DNA of 64,000 nucleotides from Paraphaeosphaeria minitans (Eukaryota > Ascomycota > Dothideomycetes > Pleosporales > Didymosphaeriaceae), in NCBI GenBank assembly GCA_015832175.1, contig WJXW01000001.1, positions 2,294,001 to 2,358,000 on the forward strand, read 5' to 3'. The first letter of the stretch is position 1. Each line of letters starts with the position of its first letter. The position numbers and the translations under genes were made by a program. Positions 20,890 through 31,749 of this stretch are shown in pieces. The notes beneath the pieces are model-generated. The model was not told the origin of the DNA. It made no database searches and was given only the letters and a program-made list of their open reading frames with translations.

Positions 20890-22271
20890 TTACTTGACGT
20901 TCTCGGGACGGAGCGAGCGGACGGCCTTGCCGGCGCGCCAGATCTCGAGGTTGTCAATCTCCTCGAGTTCCTTGTTGTACTTCTCGCGGTAGTCGGGCTG
21001 CGAGTTGTACTCGAGCGAGCGCTTGGTCTCGGAGCCGTCGGCGACGGAGGTGTATAGATCGTCGAAGACGGGCTTGAGGGCGTCCTTGAAGCGCTTGCTC
21101 CAGTCGATGGCACCGCGGCGGGCAGTGGTTGAGCATGCGGCGTACATGTAGTCCATGCCGTTGGCGCCGATGAGGGGGTAGAGAGACTGGGTAGCCTCCT
21201 CGACGGTCTCGTTGAAGGCCTCAGAGGGAGAGTGGCCGCGCTCGCGGAGAACCTCGTACTGAGCGAGGAACATGCCGTGGATACCGCCCATCAGGCAGCC
21301 ACGCTCGCCGTAGAGGTCGGAGTAGACCTCCTTCTGAAAGGTGGTCTCGTAGAGGTAGCCGGAGCCAACGGCGACACCGAGGGCGATGGCCTTCTCCTGG
21401 GCCTTGCCAGTGACGTCCTGGAAGACGGCGATGGAGGAGTTGATGCCGCGGCCCTCGCGGAAGAGGGAGCGGACGGTGCGGCCGGAACCCTTGGGGGCGA
21501 CGAGGATGACGTCCATGTCGGTGGGGACCTCAACTTTGGTGAGATCCTTGAAGACGGGGGAGAAGCCGTGGGAGAAGTAGAGGGTCTGCGACTGTTAACA
21601 ATGCTCATTGAGATGGAAATGGGTCATGCTCACCTTCTCCTTGGTGAGGAGGGGCTTGATGGCGGGCCAGGTCTCAGACTGGGCAGCATCGGAGAGCAGG
21701 TTCATGATGATGGTACCCTTGCCAATAGCCTCGTCGATGTCGAAGAGGTTCTTGCCAGGGACCCAGCCATCCTGCTCGGCCTCCTTCCACGAGGCACCGT
21801 TCTTCCGCACGCCAACGATGACGTTGAGGCCGTTGTCACGGAGGTTAAGACCTTGGCCGTGACCCTGGGAGCCGTAGCCGATTAGGGCCAGGGTGTCGTT
21901 CTTGAAGTATTCCTGGCATGATTGTCAGCAGACGATCCTATTTAGCACAATTGAGATGCCATTGAGGCGTGTGCTGACTCACCAGAAGCTTCTCCTTGGG
22001 CCAGTCGGCACGCTCTGTGGGCTATGTCAGCGATCAATTGACCCACCACAAGGGCGTAAAACTCACCATAGACGGTCTCCTTGGTGCCAGCGAAGTCAAC
22101 GGTCTTGACACCACGCGTCTGCTGAAACTGGGTGGTGACGGCGGCCTTGGGGGCAGCTGCCACGCCAGCGCGAGCAGCGCTGAGTGCAGAGACAAAGGTG
22201 CGTTTCTGCACAGGAGCGGCCAATTGGCGCGCAATCTGGCGGGAAGCACGAGCTACGGGTCTTGAGGCCAT
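20890..22271 (-). CDS. ILV5: Ketol-acid reductoisomerase, mitochondrial
   Basis: Four exons (22067-22271, 21983-22014, 21634-21912, 20890-21591) give 405 residues, the normal fungal length. The enzyme converts acetolactate and acetohydroxybutyrate to dihydroxy acids with NADPH and Mg2+, the second common step of valine, isoleucine and leucine synthesis. The N-terminus is rich in Arg, Ala and Ser without acids (a mitochondrial targeting peptide). The NADPH loop is seen as ALIGYGSQGHGQGLNLRDNG, and the metal-binding helices as LYGERGCLMGGIHGMF and EAFNETVEEATQS. Exon 2 is only 32 nt and encodes RADWPKEKLL. All introns are GT-AG. Confidence 0.96.
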
Positions 22272-23049
22272 TGTGAATGTGTGAGGGGGTATCTTGAGAG
22301 GGTTTGAATGGGGTGGGTGGTGGACGGTTTTTAAAGCTGGCCTGGAGCTGCGTCTGGGGTCGCCGGATTTTCGAGCTCGGGCGGCCGAACATCGGCGATG
22401 GGCCTATCAGCCACTCACAGATGACGCTTCGGGGAGAAATGCGCGTCTCCGAGCCAGCCAAATTCGCTAGCGAACAACAACCGAGAGACTGAGCGGTGAT
22501 CCAGACAGCGAGGAACGGAGGTCTTGCGACGCGACAGGCACTGTACTTCTGTTACAGTCATACAGGTGCGAGACCCGCATAGTACACTGCGGATGCCATT
22601 CTTCCGCCACCCATTGAGTCGTCGGTTCCGGCTCCCGGTCCGATGCTCAGCTCACGCGGTCACGCATCGGAAACGACTGTCCTGTCACGTCTCAATGATG
22701 GATGGGTGCATGTTTAACCGAATATGCAAGCTTACGTGGGTTCCTCTCTATAAAAACCATCGCTATGCTTCCAAGGCAAAAATCCTACCAATTGGACGAA
22801 ACTCGTAGAATATCCACGATCCTGTATGCCAACGCCTCGCTCCTGGGTATGCCGTGACTGAATGCTCGCTCACATGAATCTCATCTCTGTCGTGCAACCG
22901 TTCTGGTTCCTGCTTCTGGACCTCCGTCGAAGCCGTTGCGAACACAAAAGCTTGGCCAAGCTCTTTTCACCCTCCCCCCTCCCTTCCCCCCAACTGACGG
23001 TATTGCGCTCGATTGCTTGGACTGACGCCGCTGCGATCTCCGAAGTCTT
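22272..23049. other. Gene-free stretch, ILV5 promoter
   Basis: The part next to 22271 is the ILV5 promoter and leader; the rest lies downstream of UBC12. I see no gene. Confidence 0.4.
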
Positions 23050-23768
23050 TTATTTTAGAACCCGATCGAACGATTCGCCCTTGACAGTGCCTCCGCCCAT
23101 AGCAGCGCGCACGTTGCGCTTGAAGCCTTCTCGGTTGTGCTTGAGGTCTTCGGCGGCCTCCTTGTTCAGTGGGTCCGACGCGTTCGGCTCGAGGAAGAGG
23201 TACTGTCAAGTATCAGCCACAACATGTGATAGAACGTCTCGCTCAATACGCACCTGGACACCAACGAAGATGGCATTCAAGTTGAGAACAGGCTTCCAGT
23301 CCTCTCGCAGGATGTTCAAGCACACATTGCCCTCCAGATCGATGTTCGGGTGGTAGATCTTCTGCATGCAGCGGACTTTCGGGGCGTCATATGGGAATGT
23401 CGGCTTGATCTCGAATGAAAATTCGAAGTGGCCGCCCTTGTACATGCCCTCATCGGGGTCGATCGCGAGAATGAAGTTTTTGTAGTTGTCCATGTGATCG
23501 CGCTTGAGCTTCATGGTGTCACTCAGGGAGAGGCTATCGAGATCTGTCGCCACCGTTAGTATGGAGAGCCGGTGTTAAGATGACCATATCTATGTACCTT
23601 TAATAACTCGCAGATCGGCGGCGGAGAACTTCTTCTTCCCTGACGCTGCCGCCGCCACCTCAGCATCCTTCTGCTGCTTCTTCTGTACAAGACTCAGCAA
23701 CCTGGTATTTGGCTCGACGGTCTATTACTTTGCCGCATGACACTTACCATAGACCATATTTTCATCAT
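23050..23768 (-). CDS. UBC12: NEDD8-conjugating enzyme E2 (UBC12)
   Basis: Four exons (23748-23768, 23598-23682, 23254-23543, 23050-23202) give 182 residues. The N-terminus MMKIWSMKKQQKDAE is the UBC12 extension that docks on the NEDD8 E1. The E2 core follows with the conserved HPN tripeptide in KIYHPNIDLEGN and the catalytic Cys in NVCLNILREDWKPVL. It accepts activated NEDD8/Rub1 and passes it to cullins, which switches on cullin-RING ubiquitin ligases. Exon 1 is just 21 nt. The start could be either of two adjacent ATGs at 23768 and 23765. Confidence 0.93.
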
Positions 23769-24410
23769 ATTGACGGTGTTGTCCGGGTATGTCTCTCGTT
23801 GCGTGGTTGCAGTGGTATGTCGCGTGCGAAGCGGGGAGAAGTCGAGTCAAGTTTGGAGAGTACGGTAAAGCTAGTTCACAGTGTGAGCAGGGTGCCGGAG
23901 ATGTGTACGTAAAGCGCAAAGACGAGCACGCAGCAGTGGAGGATGCGTGTGGGTTTGTGCTAAAGGTTTTTCGTAAAAGATAGGCTGCAAGTGAAGACAC
24001 CAAGGGTAACCCGAAGGCAACGGGGAACGTGGGGCGAACGCGACGGGTGAGGGTTTTTCCGATCACCGCGACCTGATCGAGTCGATGCTTGGCTCCTCCT
24101 AGGCCGTTGATTCGCTGGGCTGCGGGTGTCTCAACCACCAACATTCACTTCCTACCTCAAGTTTGTAGACAGGCTTTGTGCCTCCACAGTTATTCTTTGT
24201 CCCACTCTTTCAGGTTTGCACGGGATCGATCAGGTCACCACGCAGCAAACTTCACCAAGTAAAGATCAAGAGGCACCAGGTTTGGAGGGGTACGATAGGT
24301 ATCTTATCGCGAGGGTCTAGGTACCAGTAAGAGCAACGTGGTGGGTACGTACTACAGCCTGTACAAAACAAACCCTGGGAAACCTCGTAAACCAGGGAGA
24401 ATCAACCAAA
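23769..24410. other. Divergent promoter between UBC12 and RIB7
   Basis: UBC12 and RIB7 point away from each other over about 640 bases. Short frames here have no recognisable content. Confidence 0.5.
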
Positions 24411-25226
24411 ATGTCTCGAGACGCCCTCTCCTTCCCCTCAACCTCTGCGAAGCAAATCGAACACTATCTGCCAGAGCCTGCGAGATTGACCCGCCCTTTG
24501 TATCCGCACGTCACCCTCACATACGCCACCTCCCTCGATGCCAACCTTGCTCTTTCACCCGGTGTCCAAACCGCGCTCTCAGGTTCACAGTCAAAGGCAA
24601 TGACGCACTTCCTGCGGTCGAAACACGATGCTATCCTCATTGGTGCTGGCACCGCAATCGCAGACAATCCTTCGCTGAACTGCCGTATCGAAGGCGTGGG
24701 TGGGTATGGAGGACAGGGGCTGGAAGGTCAGCCAAGACCTGTAGTACTTGATCCCAAGGGGCGATGGAAGGTCAATGCGGAAAGCAAAGTAGTCAAATTG
24801 GCAAAGGAGGGGAAAGGGCTTGGGCCCTGGGTCATTGGCGCACAGGACACGCCGATCGAAGAGGGCAAGTACAAGGCTCTCACAGAAGCTGGTGGACTAT
24901 ACATAACGCTGCCTGCCGACCCGAGTGGCCACTTCGACTGGGCTAATATACTCAACATCCTCGGTACGAAAGGAATCATCAGCGTAATGGTCGAGGGAGG
25001 CGGCTCGGTGATCAACGACCTGCTGAGTCCGAGGTATATCGGGCTCATGGACTCCGTCATTGTGACGATTGCGCCGGTGTGGCTGGGGAAGAATGGTGTG
25101 CAAGTGTGTCCGGATGAGAGAAAAAATGAGGGCGGAGTGAAAATGTCGGTAGGAAAGCTAAAGGACGTGCGCTGGTTGCCGCTGGGCGAGGATGTAGTGC
25201 TTTGCGGGCGTCCGGGGTGGCAGTGA
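24411..25226 (+). CDS. RIB7: Diaminohydroxyphosphoribosylamino-pyrimidine reductase (riboflavin pathway)
   Basis: Intronless 271-residue protein of the RibD C-terminal reductase family. It reduces 2,5-diamino-6-ribosylamino-4(3H)-pyrimidinone 5'-phosphate with NADPH, the second step of fungal riboflavin synthesis. Diagnostic stretches are VTLTYATSLDANLAL near the N-terminus, HFLRSKHDAILIGAGTAIADNPSLNCR (residues about 66-92) in the substrate and NADPH site, PRPVVLDPKGRW, and ISVMVEGGGSVINDLL. The length and order match yeast RIB7. It is probably cytosolic. Confidence 0.94.
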   Translation: MSRDALSFPSTSAKQIEHYLPEPARLTRPLYPHVTLTYATSLDANLALSPGVQTALSGSQSKAMTHFLRSKHDAILIGAGTAIADNPSLNCRIEGVGGYGGQGLEGQPRPVVLDPKGRWKVNAESKVVKLAKEGKGLGPWVIGAQDTPIEEGKYKALTEAGGLYITLPADPSGHFDWANILNILGTKGIISVMVEGGGSVINDLLSPRYIGLMDSVIVTIAPVWLGKNGVQVCPDERKNEGGVKMSVGKLKDVRWLPLGEDVVLCGRPGWQ

Positions 25227-25465
25227 CCGAATCGAAATCGACGTCCTGCCTGCAGTATTCATGTTGCATGTTTCATGCTGTGACAGATGATGTTTGATGA
25301 TTGATGATCCCGCCCGCAAAGGAATATCATACGGTGGCAAGCTTAACGTGTGAGGAGGCGACCTGCAATGGTCTAAGGAAGACACTCTAGCATCTGTTAG
25401 CATCATGTATCCATGTCAAATAGAGGTTCTACGGTGTGGCGATGTAGGTAAATAAGAGCTGCCGA

Positions 25466-26479
25466 TTATTGCATGTTTTCGTCCTGCACAACGGTCGATT
25501 CCCACGGCAGATGACCCGGAACGGTGCCCTTGACGAGCTCTTTGACGCTATCCTCCAGCCCCTCAACAAGTTGCTCTGCCACCTGCTCATCCCACCCTCG
25601 GTTTATCCTCTTGCCAGCTAGCACATGATCTATACCCAAGGGGTCTTGTAGCCACGTCGTAATCCCATGCTTCTCTTCACCCTCGATCGTCTGCTCTCGT
25701 TCAGCCCCCGACATGACTGGGTCAATGCCCTGCACTTGAATTCTTCCCGAGGGCCATCTGATGGCCGGCGCATGCAGGTCCAAGAAGCGCCGCGCCTTGA
25801 AAGCGTGCGTGATGACCTTGATCTGTTTGGGATACCTACCGGTCGTCTGTCTGAACAATACTATACTGAAGAGCAGGTTCTGGAAAGAATCGGTGGCATG
25901 TTCCTCTAACAGAATGCGTCCTTCCGAGAAGAATTGATGCGTTCGTCCGCCTCCTCGGTTGCCCCGTGCCAACTCGTGCGCCAGCGCTGCATGGTAGTAG
26001 GAGCGGCCCTCGCTCAGCGCAGTCAACGAGAGTTTGGTAGCGCCACCGCTCATGACCAGGAGGGTTCTGTTGGGGACATCTGGAGATGATTCGCCGATGA
26101 CAGCATCGATCCCGGCCAATGTATGGGCCAGAAACGTCTCTTGCTCGCCAGGTTTGCCTGTGTCCGGATTTGATTTCTGAAAATCGGCGAGATGCCAATT
26201 CTTCTCGTCATGAGGACTATAGAGGGGAAACTCCGGAGACGAGGCATCTGGATGGAAGATGGCATGACAGCAGACAATGACCAAGTTTCGATACGTTGTA
26301 TAGTCTGGTGGTGGAATGGCATGATCAGGGTGTTTGAAGTGTTCATTCTGTTGGTAAGCGGGGCTGGCTACCGTGGAGTCTGCATTTGAGGCTATCGAAG
26401 GTGGTGTGTTTGTGGCAGCGTTGGCATTGTGAAAGTTGGATCTAGGTAGGGTTCTAGAAGGTGTGGCTGGTGCTGCCAT
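25466..26479 (-). CDS. DUF218-like conserved protein
   Basis: Single-exon 337-residue protein. After a low-complexity Ser/Thr/Asn-rich start, residues 63-76 (YRNLVIVCCHAIFH) open the fold, then come LLVMSGGATK, SEGRILLEEHATDSFQNLLFS and IKVITHAFKARRFLDLHAP. This order of a glycine loop, an acidic E..A.dS.eN helix and a His/Arg-bearing strand is the DUF218 (YdcF-like) pattern, known in fungi as an uncharacterised cytosolic protein. Biochemical function is unknown. It converges with RIB7, with 240 bases between the stops. Confidence 0.75.
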   Translation of the reverse strand: MAAPATPSRTLPRSNFHNANAATNTPPSIASNADSTVASPAYQQNEHFKHPDHAIPPPDYTTYRNLVIVCCHAIFHPDASSPEFPLYSPHDEKNWHLADFQKSNPDTGKPGEQETFLAHTLAGIDAVIGESSPDVPNRTLLVMSGGATKLSLTALSEGRSYYHAALAHELARGNRGGGRTHQFFSEGRILLEEHATDSFQNLLFSIVLFRQTTGRYPKQIKVITHAFKARRFLDLHAPAIRWPSGRIQVQGIDPVMSGAEREQTIEGEEKHGITTWLQDPLGIDHVLAGKRINRGWDEQVAEQLVEGLEDSVKELVKGTVPGHLPWESTVVQDENMQ

Positions 26480-26726
26480 GGGTGTAGATCAAGAATGCAG
26501 CGTTGGAATGAGAGGATGGTGGCTGGGTCGATCGGGTCTTGGCAATGTAGAAAGCAGAAAGCTGTGATTGGCCAGTTTGTTTGTGTCAGCGGGAGGCTGG
26601 CTTGGAAGGTGATGGTGTAAGAAAGGCGGATGGGGGAGTCTGGTTGGAGATAGGCGACATGGCTAGGGTTAAGAGCGGGAGCACCAGCGCCTGCCGGCGG
26701 GCTCTAATGGCTTGGAAGGCAGATGC

Positions 26727-26752
26727 ACCTACCTACCTACCTACCTACCTAC
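26727..26752. repeat. (ACCT)n microsatellite
   Basis: Six and a half acct units. The same tetramer recurs in at least five other short tracts of the window (31627, 44780, 45147, 45850, 49206). Confidence 0.9.
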
Positions 26753-26890
26753 TCGGACAGAGCAGCCGAGAGAGAAAACATTGCACGACCAGACACGATT
26801 CACAGAGCGATTGTTGATGCTGGCAGCGGGCTGGGATGAGCGACAAACGGGACAATACATGAGTGGTCACTGGAACGTGGCCACCGGAAC

Positions 26891-27052
26891 GAGTGTACTG
26901 AGTGGCCATTAGAACGAGTGTACTGAGGAGTGGCCACTGAAGCGAGTGTACTGAGGACTGGCCACTGGAACGAGTGTACTGAGTGGCCATTAGAACGAGT
27001 GTACTGAGGAGTGGCCACTGAAGCGAGTGTACTGAGGACTGGCCACTGGAAC
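26891..27052. repeat. 81-bp higher-order minisatellite, two copies
   Basis: Three related monomers, A (25 bp), B (28 bp) and C (28 bp), all beginning gagtgtactgag, occur in the order A-B-C-A-B-C (26891-26971 and 26972-27052). The two 81-bp blocks appear identical by eye. More degraded monomers follow to about 27140 (gagtgtccagtac type). Confidence 0.88.
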
Positions 27053-27871
27053 CAATGTACAATGCATGAGTGTCCAGTACAAGAGGATTGTAGAGTGTCC
27101 AGTACATGAGGCGTGTACAGTGTCCAATACACGAGTGGCCGACGAGTTTTTCTGGCGCGAGGCTGAGCAGCATAAGCACTCATTGCTGTGCTGCGCGTTC
27201 AGAGCTCCACCACTGGCACGCATACCTATTACCGACAGGCTGAGCAGCATAAGCACTCAATGCTGTGCTCGCATACGGGCGACGGGCTGATGAAGACGCC
27301 AGTGCACCCTCTAATTTTAGCTGTGACCCTGCGAGAGCTCCACCGCGAGCCACGCCACGGTTGGCAGAGCGACGGCGGCACACCGCGTTTGCCATGCGGT
27401 CCACGAGACAAACCAAAGGGCGACGGTGTGGTGATGCAATGGACAATGGGATTCACAGTGAATGCGATGGACGGCCGGGTTCGAAAGACTCTCTGGGCGC
27501 GTGATGAATGTGCGGCGATGAAACAGGGAGGCGGCCGCGCAGCCTACCGTGGCCTGCGTTTCACGTAACATTCCCGCCCCGTCTTGTCCAGCGTTAGCCT
27601 CGTCTAGCGTCTAGAAGACCATTTGCTTTCCCTGAGGCCCGCCTGAGGGCCAAGCGCATTCATGGCTAGGCCCCTTTGGTTAGTCGCAGCCATAAGCTCC
27701 ACCCTCAGCTCGCTCCCAGACATTTCTCCTCGCACCTTCTTTATCACCGCTCGCAGCCCCACGAGCGCACCATTTCCATCTCTCGCCTTCCTCGCTTGCA
27801 CCCTCCCCCTTTCCCCCCAACCCAGCACACTCGCTCTTTCCCCGTCGCCTGGCCCTGACCAACTGCACCTC

Positions 27872-30755
27872 ATGGCCTACCAAGGACCCGGGGGCAACGG
27901 CTACGGCGACCCTCACGCACCTGTACGACCCCTATAAGTCCAACGCTCCCTCTGCCGCCGTACCAGTGGGCTAACCTCACACCCACAGCACCCCTATGAG
28001 GCTCGCCACGACGAAGAGGAAGTCGGCCGCTCGCTCCTGCACTCGAATCCCACGGGCGCCCACCAGGGCCCCTTCGACGACCACCACGGCGTCTACGGCC
28101 TCGACCAGCGCCCCCAGAGCACATACAGCTTGACCGAGACGTACGCCTCGGACGCCCCGCAGACACAGTACCCCGCGCAGTCGCAAACCGGCTCCGACGT
28201 CTACTCGGTGGACAACTATGGCGCCGAACCCCACCGAGCCACCTCGCCCTATGCGAGGAGCGACACCAGCTCGACAGAGGCCTGGAAACAGCGCCAGCAG
28301 CCCGGCGGCGGCGTTGGCCTGAAGCGTGGAATGACGCGCAAGGTCAAGCTCGTGCAGGGTTCCGTCCTCTCAGCCGACTACCCTGTGCCGAGTGCCATCC
28401 AGAATGCCATCCAGGCAAAGTACCGCAATGACCTCGAGAGCGGCAGCGAGGAGTTCACTCACATGCGATGTATGTTTCACCTTGCATGACAGCCCAACCC
28501 GCGACGCTGACAGCTGCCAGACACGGCCGCCACATGCGACCCCAACGACTTCACCTTGAAAAACGGCTACAATCTGCGCCCGGCCATGTACAACCGACAC
28601 ACTGAATTGCTTATTGCCGTCACCTACTACAACGAAGACAAGGTGCTTACTGCCCGTACTCTGCACGGTGTCATGCAGAACATTCGCGACATCGTCAACC
28701 TGAAGAAGTCCGAGTTCTGGAACAAGGGCGGCCCAGCCTGGCAGAAGATCGTCGTCTGCCTCGTTTTCGATGGTATCGATCCCTGTGACAAGGGCACCCT
28801 CGATCTCCTGGCCACCATCGGCATTTACCAGGACGGTGTCATGAAGAGAGACATTGACGGCAAGGAGACCACTGCGCACATTTTCGAGTACACTACTCAA
28901 TTGTCTGTGACGCCCAACCAGCAGCTGATCCGCCCGCACGACGACAGCGCCAGCACCCTCCCGCCTGTGCAGATGATGTTCTGTCTCAAGCAGAAGAACA
29001 CTAAGAAGATCAACTCGCATCGTTGGCTCTTCACGGCTTTCGGCCGCATTCTCAACCCCGAGGTGTGCATTCTGCTTGATGCCGGTACCAAGCCCGGTCC
29101 CAAGTCACTGCTTGCCCTCTGGGAGGCTTTTTACAACGACAAGGATCTCGGAGGTGCTTGCGGTGAGATTCACGCCATGTTGGGTAAGAGCTGGAAGAAC
29201 CTGCTCAACCCGCTTATCGCGGCTCAGAACTTCGAGTACAAGATCAGTAACATTCTCGACAAGCCGCTGGAGTCGTCTTTTGGTTACGTCTCTGTCTTGC
29301 CTGGTGCTTTCTCCGCCTACCGTTACCGTGCCATCATGGGCAGGCCGCTCGAGCAGTACTTCCATGGTGACCACACCCTCGCCAAGATCCTAGGAAAGAA
29401 GGGTATCGAGGGCATGAACATTTTCAAGAAGAACATGTTCTTGGCCGAAGATCGTATTCTATGTTTCGAGCTGGTCGCCAAGGCTGGTTCCAAGTGGCAT
29501 CTGACCTACGTCAAGTCCTCCAAGGGTGAGACGGATGTGCCCGAAGGTGCGGCCGAGTTCATTGGTCAACGTCGTCGTTGGCTCAACGGTTCCTTCGCTG
29601 CCGGTATCTACTCGCTGATGCACTTCGGTCGAATGTACAAGTCTGGCCACAACATCATCCGCATGTTCTTTTTCCACATCCAGATGCTGTACAACGTCTT
29701 CCAAACGATTCTCTCCTGGTTCTCTCTGGCTTCCTTCTGGCTCACCACCTCGATTATCATGTCCCTGGTCGGTAGTGCTGAGCCCAACGCCTCGCCACCC
29801 AAGCGCGCCTGGCCTTTCGGTGACACCGTCACTCCCATCTTCAACACCGTCCTCCAATACGTGTACCTCGCATTCTTAGGTCTGCAGTTCGTTCTTGCCC
29901 TCGGTAATCGTCCTAAGGGTTCGAGGTGGTCCTACATGACGTCCTTTGTGGTGTTCGGTCTGATCCAGTTTTACATACTTATCCTCTCCTTTTACCTCGT
30001 CATCGTGGCCTTTACAAACCCCAAGTCCCACGGTATCGAGCTCAACTCGGCCAAGTCCTTCTTCGATTCGTTCACGGACAAGGCCGGTGTCGGTATCATT
30101 ATCCTTGCCCTTGCCTCGACTTTCGGTCTCTACTACGTGGCGTCGTTTCTGTACATGGACCCGTGGCACATGTTCACCTCGTTCCCCCAGTATCTCTTCT
30201 TAATGTCTTCCTACGTCAACATCCTCAACGTGTACGCATTCTCCAACTGGCACGATGTTTCCTGGGGAACCAAGGGTTCCGACAAGGCCGATGCTCTGCC
30301 ATCAGCCAAGACCGAGAAGGCCGCGGACGGAAAGCACACGGTTATCGAAGAGCCGGATCTGCCCCAAGCCGATATCGACAGCCAGTTCGAGGCTACTGTC
30401 AAGCGTGCTCTTGCTCCCTACGTCCCTCCCGTTGAATCCAACGAGAAGACTCTTGAGGATTCGTACAAGTCTTTCCGTACCCACTTGACCACCGCATGGA
30501 TCGGCATGAACGCTCTCCTCGCCGTCGCTGTCCAGCAGGACGACATGAAGAACTTTGGCATCACTGTAAGCTTGGTCAATTTCTACCGCCCATGTGCTTT
30601 TGCTAACGAAATTTCAGTCGACTTCCAACGAGCGTACTGCCACGTTCTTCAACTTCCTCCTAATCTCGACTGCCATCCTCGCCTTGGTCCGTTTCACCGG
30701 TTGTCTCTGGTTCTTGGGTCGCAGTGGTCTCTTCTTCTGCTTCCGCAGGAGATAG
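27872..30755 (+). CDS. Chitin synthase, class III-like
   Basis: Four exons (27872-27922, 27989-28469, 28521-30565, 30618-30755) give 904 residues. The enzyme is a processive membrane glycosyltransferase that polymerises UDP-GlcNAc into wall chitin. The cytosolic N-terminus (about 1-140) is rich in Gln, His and Ser. The catalytic region shows [39 protein letters not shown] (about residue 486) and the hallmark QRRRW at about 526-530. At least six membrane segments follow, and the last exon supplies a final hydrophobic helix ending in CFRRR. Sequence style fits class III (chsB type) from memory rather than alignment. Start and splice joins keep the whole frame. Confidence 0.92.
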
Positions 30756-31749
30756 ACGCTCGTTGCACTCGCGCTTACGAACTGGCACCCGTTTTCTGCG
30801 ACAGCCTTGTTATACCATCGTGTGTTTTCTGATTCCCCTAATGTTTTTTGTTCGCACTCGCGGGTGCTGGCGTTCCGGCTCTATCGATGGGACTCCAGCC
30901 GGTTGGGTTGCTGTGTAGTCTTGTACTTGATCATTTGGTAAAGAAAAAACTGTCACGCCAGTCTGATCGGAGCGGTTGGCACCCGTCTTGTATTACCCTT
31001 GTCCTACCTTTTGCGCACGCGTGCGGATATCTTTCATCTTGACGCGATTGGTTTGGTAGGTGCCATCGGGGAGGGGAAGGAGAGGGTGAAAGACAAGCTT
31101 TATGATTGTGACACGTGTGTCATTGCATGTTTTGGATAACTTTTGGATGGGAAATCCGAGTGGGCATTTAGAATGAGCAACTGAGATTTTTTTCACTTTT
31201 CAAATGCAGAGAGGCTAGACGATGAGCTTGACGTGCTGATGATGGTGGGCGTCATTAAGTACTACAGCGGTGTAATTTTTAGCTGGGGGACGGCGTAAGC
31301 TTAGTGCGGCAGCCGGACTGCGCTAGACACCTTTCCCCTGACTTGTCAAATGATGATGGCGCGCAACTCACTTTGACGAGGTTTCTCATGCCCAGTGTGT
31401 TTGATAATGGGCGTGGTAGCGTTTTGCGAGGGTTTTCCGTCTGCGGTGGGAAACAGGAAGATTGGCTCAAGCACGCGCAACAGATCCAGGCTTTCACCAT
31501 ATGCATTCCTATGCATGTTGCCGCGATGGTTTCGCAAACCAGAACGGCTTTTGGGACAGAACAAGATGCAGACACGAGTCTACGAGGGATTTCGCCGGGT
31601 GGGGTGCGACCCGATGCATAGATGGCCAGGTAGGTAGGTAGGAAAGGGTCTTTGGACATGTTGTCGACGTCAACCTTGTTCCTGTGGCGGTGCTTGGGAG
31701 AGTGTCCGTCCAGGTAGGTAGGTATCTAGGGGATGGGTGTTGATGTGCG

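Larger units (their letters stand above)
26480..27871. other. Repeat-bearing intergenic region
   Basis: No gene can be supported. It holds an ACCT tract, an 81-bp higher-order minisatellite, and a 29-bp direct repeat (gctgagcagcataagcact core at 27162 and 27239). The last 250 bases are pyrimidine-rich and likely the promoter and leader of the chitin synthase. Confidence 0.5.

Noticed and set aside
21232..21885. 217-codon plus-strand frame opposite ILV5
   Set aside because: It is the mirror of highly conserved reductoisomerase codons and has no family content of its own.
28370..29020. 216-codon minus-strand frame opposite the chitin synthase
   Set aside because: Antisense shadow of biased coding sequence; it lacks recognisable motifs and crosses a real intron.
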